Origin: Thiocapsa sp. | Lineage (GTDB): Bacteria > Pseudomonadota > Gammaproteobacteria > Chromatiales > Chromatiaceae | NCBI RefSeq assembly: GCF_022340925.1 | Contig: NZ_JAJDNA010000032.1 | Coordinates: forward strand, 1-40,854 | Length of the DNA stretch: 40,854 bases | Direction: 5' to 3' | Shown here: positions 38,779 through 40,854 of the stretch, piece by piece | Layout: the number at the start of each line of letters is the position of its first letter | How positions within the stretch are numbered: the first letter of the stretch is position 1 | Translations under genes and position numbers: made by a program | Notes under the pieces: generated by a model | What the model was told of the DNA's origin: nothing | Database searches by the model: none | The model's input: only the letters and a program-made list of their open reading frames with translations

Positions 38779-40208
38779 AGATCCGAGCGGCTGTCGATCT
38801 CGCTCACCGCAAGCCCGTGAAGGATATCCCGGATAATGATGCGACACGCCTCCTCGCCGTCGGACTTACCTTTCTTCGCGGCGTTGAAGAAGCGGGCCAG
38901 ATCACGTTGCTGCTGAGCGGACAGCTCCTCGGCGAAACCGCCCCGGCGGATCTCCTTGTCAGGCACCCGATCCGGTGCACTCTCCTCTGCCGCCTGCCGG
39001 CCGTGCGACCAGTTCATGGCCCGCGCGCTGTAGAGCACGATCCGGTCCAAGAGGACGAACGGGAAGCGCGGGTTACTGACAGGGCCAGCGGTGAAGCGCT
39101 GGGTGCCGGGGGCACGCTCGATGTCGAGCTTCGCCAGTGCCTTACTGCCGACGAACCCCAGCACGCCGCCCGTGGCGGCGCCAATCAGGGCACCCGCCCC
39201 GAGTGAATGGCCGGCCGTCGAGAGGTCGATGGTCGCACCGGAGGCGGCCCCAGCGGCCAACCCGACGAGGGCGAGCTGGCGTCTGGAGAGACCGAGCGCC
39301 TGGCTGACCTCATCGGAAAGCAGATCCTTGCCGAGGATGGAGTCCGGTGGCATGTGCCAGACATGGTGCCGGAAATGACCCCGAATCTGCTCCTGCGCCT
39401 TCACCTCAAGCTGGCGCAGGCCGTCCTCAAAGGCCGCCATCACATCCGCCCTGACGCGATCGCGGCCGCTCTTGAAGGCGAGCTTGCTCTCCTTCACGTT
39501 CCTCGAGACCTTGAAGGTCAACGCATCCTTGAGCAGATCGAGGATCGTCGTGACGGCGTGATCCGTCCGCCGAGTCCAGTCGTGCTCGAACGCATCGATG
39601 GCCTCCTGGACCAGCGGCTCCCACCGCTGGTCGATGCTCTTGAGCGCTTCGAGGAGTTTGATGCGCTCCCCGTAGGTCGCTCGATGCGCGTTGAATTCGC
39701 GTACCGAGTTGAATGCCTTACTGAGTGCATCGCGCCATTGGTTCATGTAGCGCGTCTGATTGGTGAGATTGTTGAGGATGGCCATCCGCGGCCGCGCGGT
39801 CAGACGCAGAAGCTCGATCTCGACGCGGTCCTTCTCCTTGATCCGCTTGGAGCCGTCAACCACCAGGATGATCGCGGCCCCCTCCGCCACCGGCTCCAGG
39901 AGGGCGCAGTCATGAGCAAACAGCGGGTCCGCCCGGTGCGCGGCTACGAACGCCCGTGCCAGCTCCCTTTTTTCGCCCTGAGCCTGGAACCACTCCAGGA
40001 TCGCATTGGGGTTCTGGAATCCAGGCGTGTCAATGAACTCGATCACAGGGCGGCCATCAATGATGACCGGATAGACGCTGGACTCCGTCGTGGTGCCGGC
40101 CCGCTTGTCGATCGCGATCAGGTCGTTCTCGGTGAGGGTCGCGACCACGGAGGACTTGCCGGCGTTGGGATGTCCCATGATCGCCAGTCTTGGAATCTTC
40201 CCGGACAT
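38775..40208 (-). CDS. DUF3482 family GTPase, membrane-associated
   Basis: A 477-residue GTPase. The N-terminal G domain has G1 GHPNAGKSS (12-20), a Thr-rich G2 region (AGTTTESS) and G3 DTPG (60-63). The usual NKxD of G4 is replaced by NNLT (146-149), so base recognition may differ. A long helical middle comes next, then a Gly/Ala-rich zipper-like segment (about 310-360, with [18 protein letters not shown]) that probably inserts in or binds the membrane. It overlaps the DUF2868-like gene upstream by one base (TAATG) and bioA downstream by four, so all three may be translated together. Function is unknown. Confidence 0.88.
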   Translation of the reverse strand: MSGKIPRLAIMGHPNAGKSSVVATLTENDLIAIDKRAGTTTESSVYPVIIDGRPVIEFIDTPGFQNPNAILEWFQAQGEKRELARAFVAAHRADPLFAHDCALLEPVAEGAAIILVVDGSKRIKEKDRVEIELLRLTARPRMAILNNLTNQTRYMNQWRDALSKAFNSVREFNAHRATYGERIKLLEALKSIDQRWEPLVQEAIDAFEHDWTRRTDHAVTTILDLLKDALTFKVSRNVKESKLAFKSGRDRVRADVMAAFEDGLRQLEVKAQEQIRGHFRHHVWHMPPDSILGKDLLSDEVSQALGLSRRQLALVGLAAGAASGATIDLSTAGHSLGAGALIGAATGGVLGFVGSKALAKLDIERAPGTQRFTAGPVSNPRFPFVLLDRIVLYSARAMNWSHGRQAAEESAPDRVPDKEIRRGGFAEELSAQQQRDLARFFNAAKKGKSDGEEACRIIIRDILHGLAVSEIDSRSDL

Positions 40209-40854
40209 TAGACGTCTCCATCCTCGTCAGAGGGCGTCAGCATCTCCAAACGCAGATAGGGGTCGGCCATCTGGTCGATCTTGCGCTGCCAATCGGTATA
40301 GTCGAAGGATCGCACCGGCGGCAGGCGGTCATCGTCGGTCGGGTCGCCCACCAGTGCCAGTATGATCTGGGCCCGCGTCCCCGCGGCCGCGCGCAGCTCG
40401 CGCAGGAAGCGCAGACTCTCGGTGATCGGTGGCTGAGAGCCGTCCTCGATCACGGCGACCCGGGCCGGCGGTGCCTGCCAATCCCCGGTTTCAAGGATCC
40501 TGACCGCTTGCTCGGTCATCGCCGTACCGGCCCCAAATGCCGCAGTTGCTGCGATCCGCCAGCCGGTATGCTCCATGACCATCTGCTCGAGCCGAGGACG
40601 GTCCTCCTCCTCAAGGACGTCGTCGATGTCGACATGCAGCAGCGCCAAACAGGCATCCGGCGCGAACCGAATCCCGAGCATCTGCCCAGTCACGGGCGGC
40701 TCTGGAGAAGGGGCCGCAGCGACGGGCGCCGGACGCTCCGGCTCGGGTTCCGGCTCGGGTTCCGGCTCGGGTTCCGGCTCGGGTTCCGGCTCGGGTTCCG
40801 GCTCGGGTTCCGGCTCGGGTTCCGGCTCGGGTTCCGGCTCGGGTTCCGGCTCGG
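40208..40854 (-). CDS. DUF2868-like protein, C-terminal part with Pro-Glu repeat (5' end outside window)
   Basis: About 215 codons are visible and the frame is open to the right edge. From the edge inward come at least nine Pro-Glu-Pro-Glu units, then a short Pro/Ala linker, then a folded C-terminal domain of about 160 residues with CLALLHVDIDDVLEEEDRP and the end string DYTDWQRKIDQMADPYLRL. Gene pairing with a DUF3482 GTPase and this C-terminal region suggest the DUF2868 family, which usually has membrane segments upstream. The identification is tentative because the main part is missing. The TAA overlaps the ATG of the GTPase gene. Confidence 0.65.
   Translation of the reverse strand, partial: EPEPEPEPEPEPEPEPEPEPEPEPEPEPEPEPEPEPEPERPAPVAAAPSPEPPVTGQMLGIRFAPDACLALLHVDIDDVLEEEDRPRLEQMVMEHTGWRIAATAAFGAGTAMTEQAVRILETGDWQAPPARVAVIEDGSQPPITESLRFLRELRAAAGTRAQIILALVGDPTDDDRLPPVRSFDYTDWQRKIDQMADPYLRLEMLTPSDEDGDV
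40737..40854. repeat. perfect 12-bp tandem repeat encoding Pro-Glu-Pro-Glu, at least 9.8 copies
   Basis: The unit TCCGGCTCGGGT repeats without mismatch from 40737 to the window end. On the minus strand it reads CCC GAG CCG GAA in frame, giving Pro-Glu-Pro-Glu. The repeat continues beyond the window, so the full copy number is unknown. Perfect copies suggest recent expansion by slippage; loss or gain of units keeps the frame. Confidence 0.97.

Overview
This is a GC-rich window from a gammaproteobacterium. Two long gene strings follow the gene order of E. coli and Pseudomonas almost exactly. Together with the small sulfur-oxidizer-type c-type cytochrome and the OadGAB sodium pump, they suggest a purple sulfur bacterium or a relative (order Chromatiales, perhaps Chromatiaceae). 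That placement is an inference from gene content and order; no rRNA or tRNA gene was seen to confirm it.

Left edge (1-3.85 kb): the 3' end of a BarA-like hybrid sensor kinase (Hpt domain), a convergent NfeD/slipin membrane pair, and a two-domain PPK2 polyphosphate:AMP phosphotransferase. From 3.86 to 32.8 kb every gene lies on the minus strand and reads right to left. First come nnr-tsaE-amiB-mutL-miaA-hfq-hflX-hflK-hflC-yjeT-hisZ-purA (NAD(P)HX repair, tRNA t6A and i6A modification, cell-wall amidase, mismatch repair, RNA chaperone, FtsH regulators, histidine and AMP synthesis). Then comes oadG-oadA-oadB, a biotin-dependent Na+-pumping decarboxylase. Last comes yceD-rpmF-plsX-fabH-fabD-fabG-acpP-fabF-pabC-mltG-tmk-holB-pilZ-tatD (fatty-acid and phospholipid initiation, folate, peptidoglycan, dTMP, DNA polymerase clamp loader, type IV pilus). 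In E. coli the nnr-purA and yceD-tatD strings are far apart; here oadGAB joins them.

Right part (32.9-40.85 kb): queG (+), orn (-), a small cytochrome c (+), rsgA (+) and an EVE-domain protein (+). Except for the inserted cytochrome, queG, orn and rsgA continue the E. coli order. Next on the minus strand are an unrecognised 118-residue protein, bioA, a DUF3482 GTPase translationally coupled to bioA, and the 3' end of its DUF2868-like partner. That partner gene is cut by the window end inside a perfect 12-bp tandem repeat encoding Pro-Glu-Pro-Glu.

Most of the window is conserved core genome. I saw no insertion sequence, prophage, CRISPR array, tRNA or rRNA. The less ordinary points are the Pro-Glu repeat beside the DUF3482 GTPase, the cytochrome with a Cys where the distal Met ligand is expected, the MutL that carries nuclease motifs absent from E. 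coli MutL, the position of oadGAB, several strong intergenic hairpins without U-tracts, and an almost leaderless yceD transcript predicted from its promoter.
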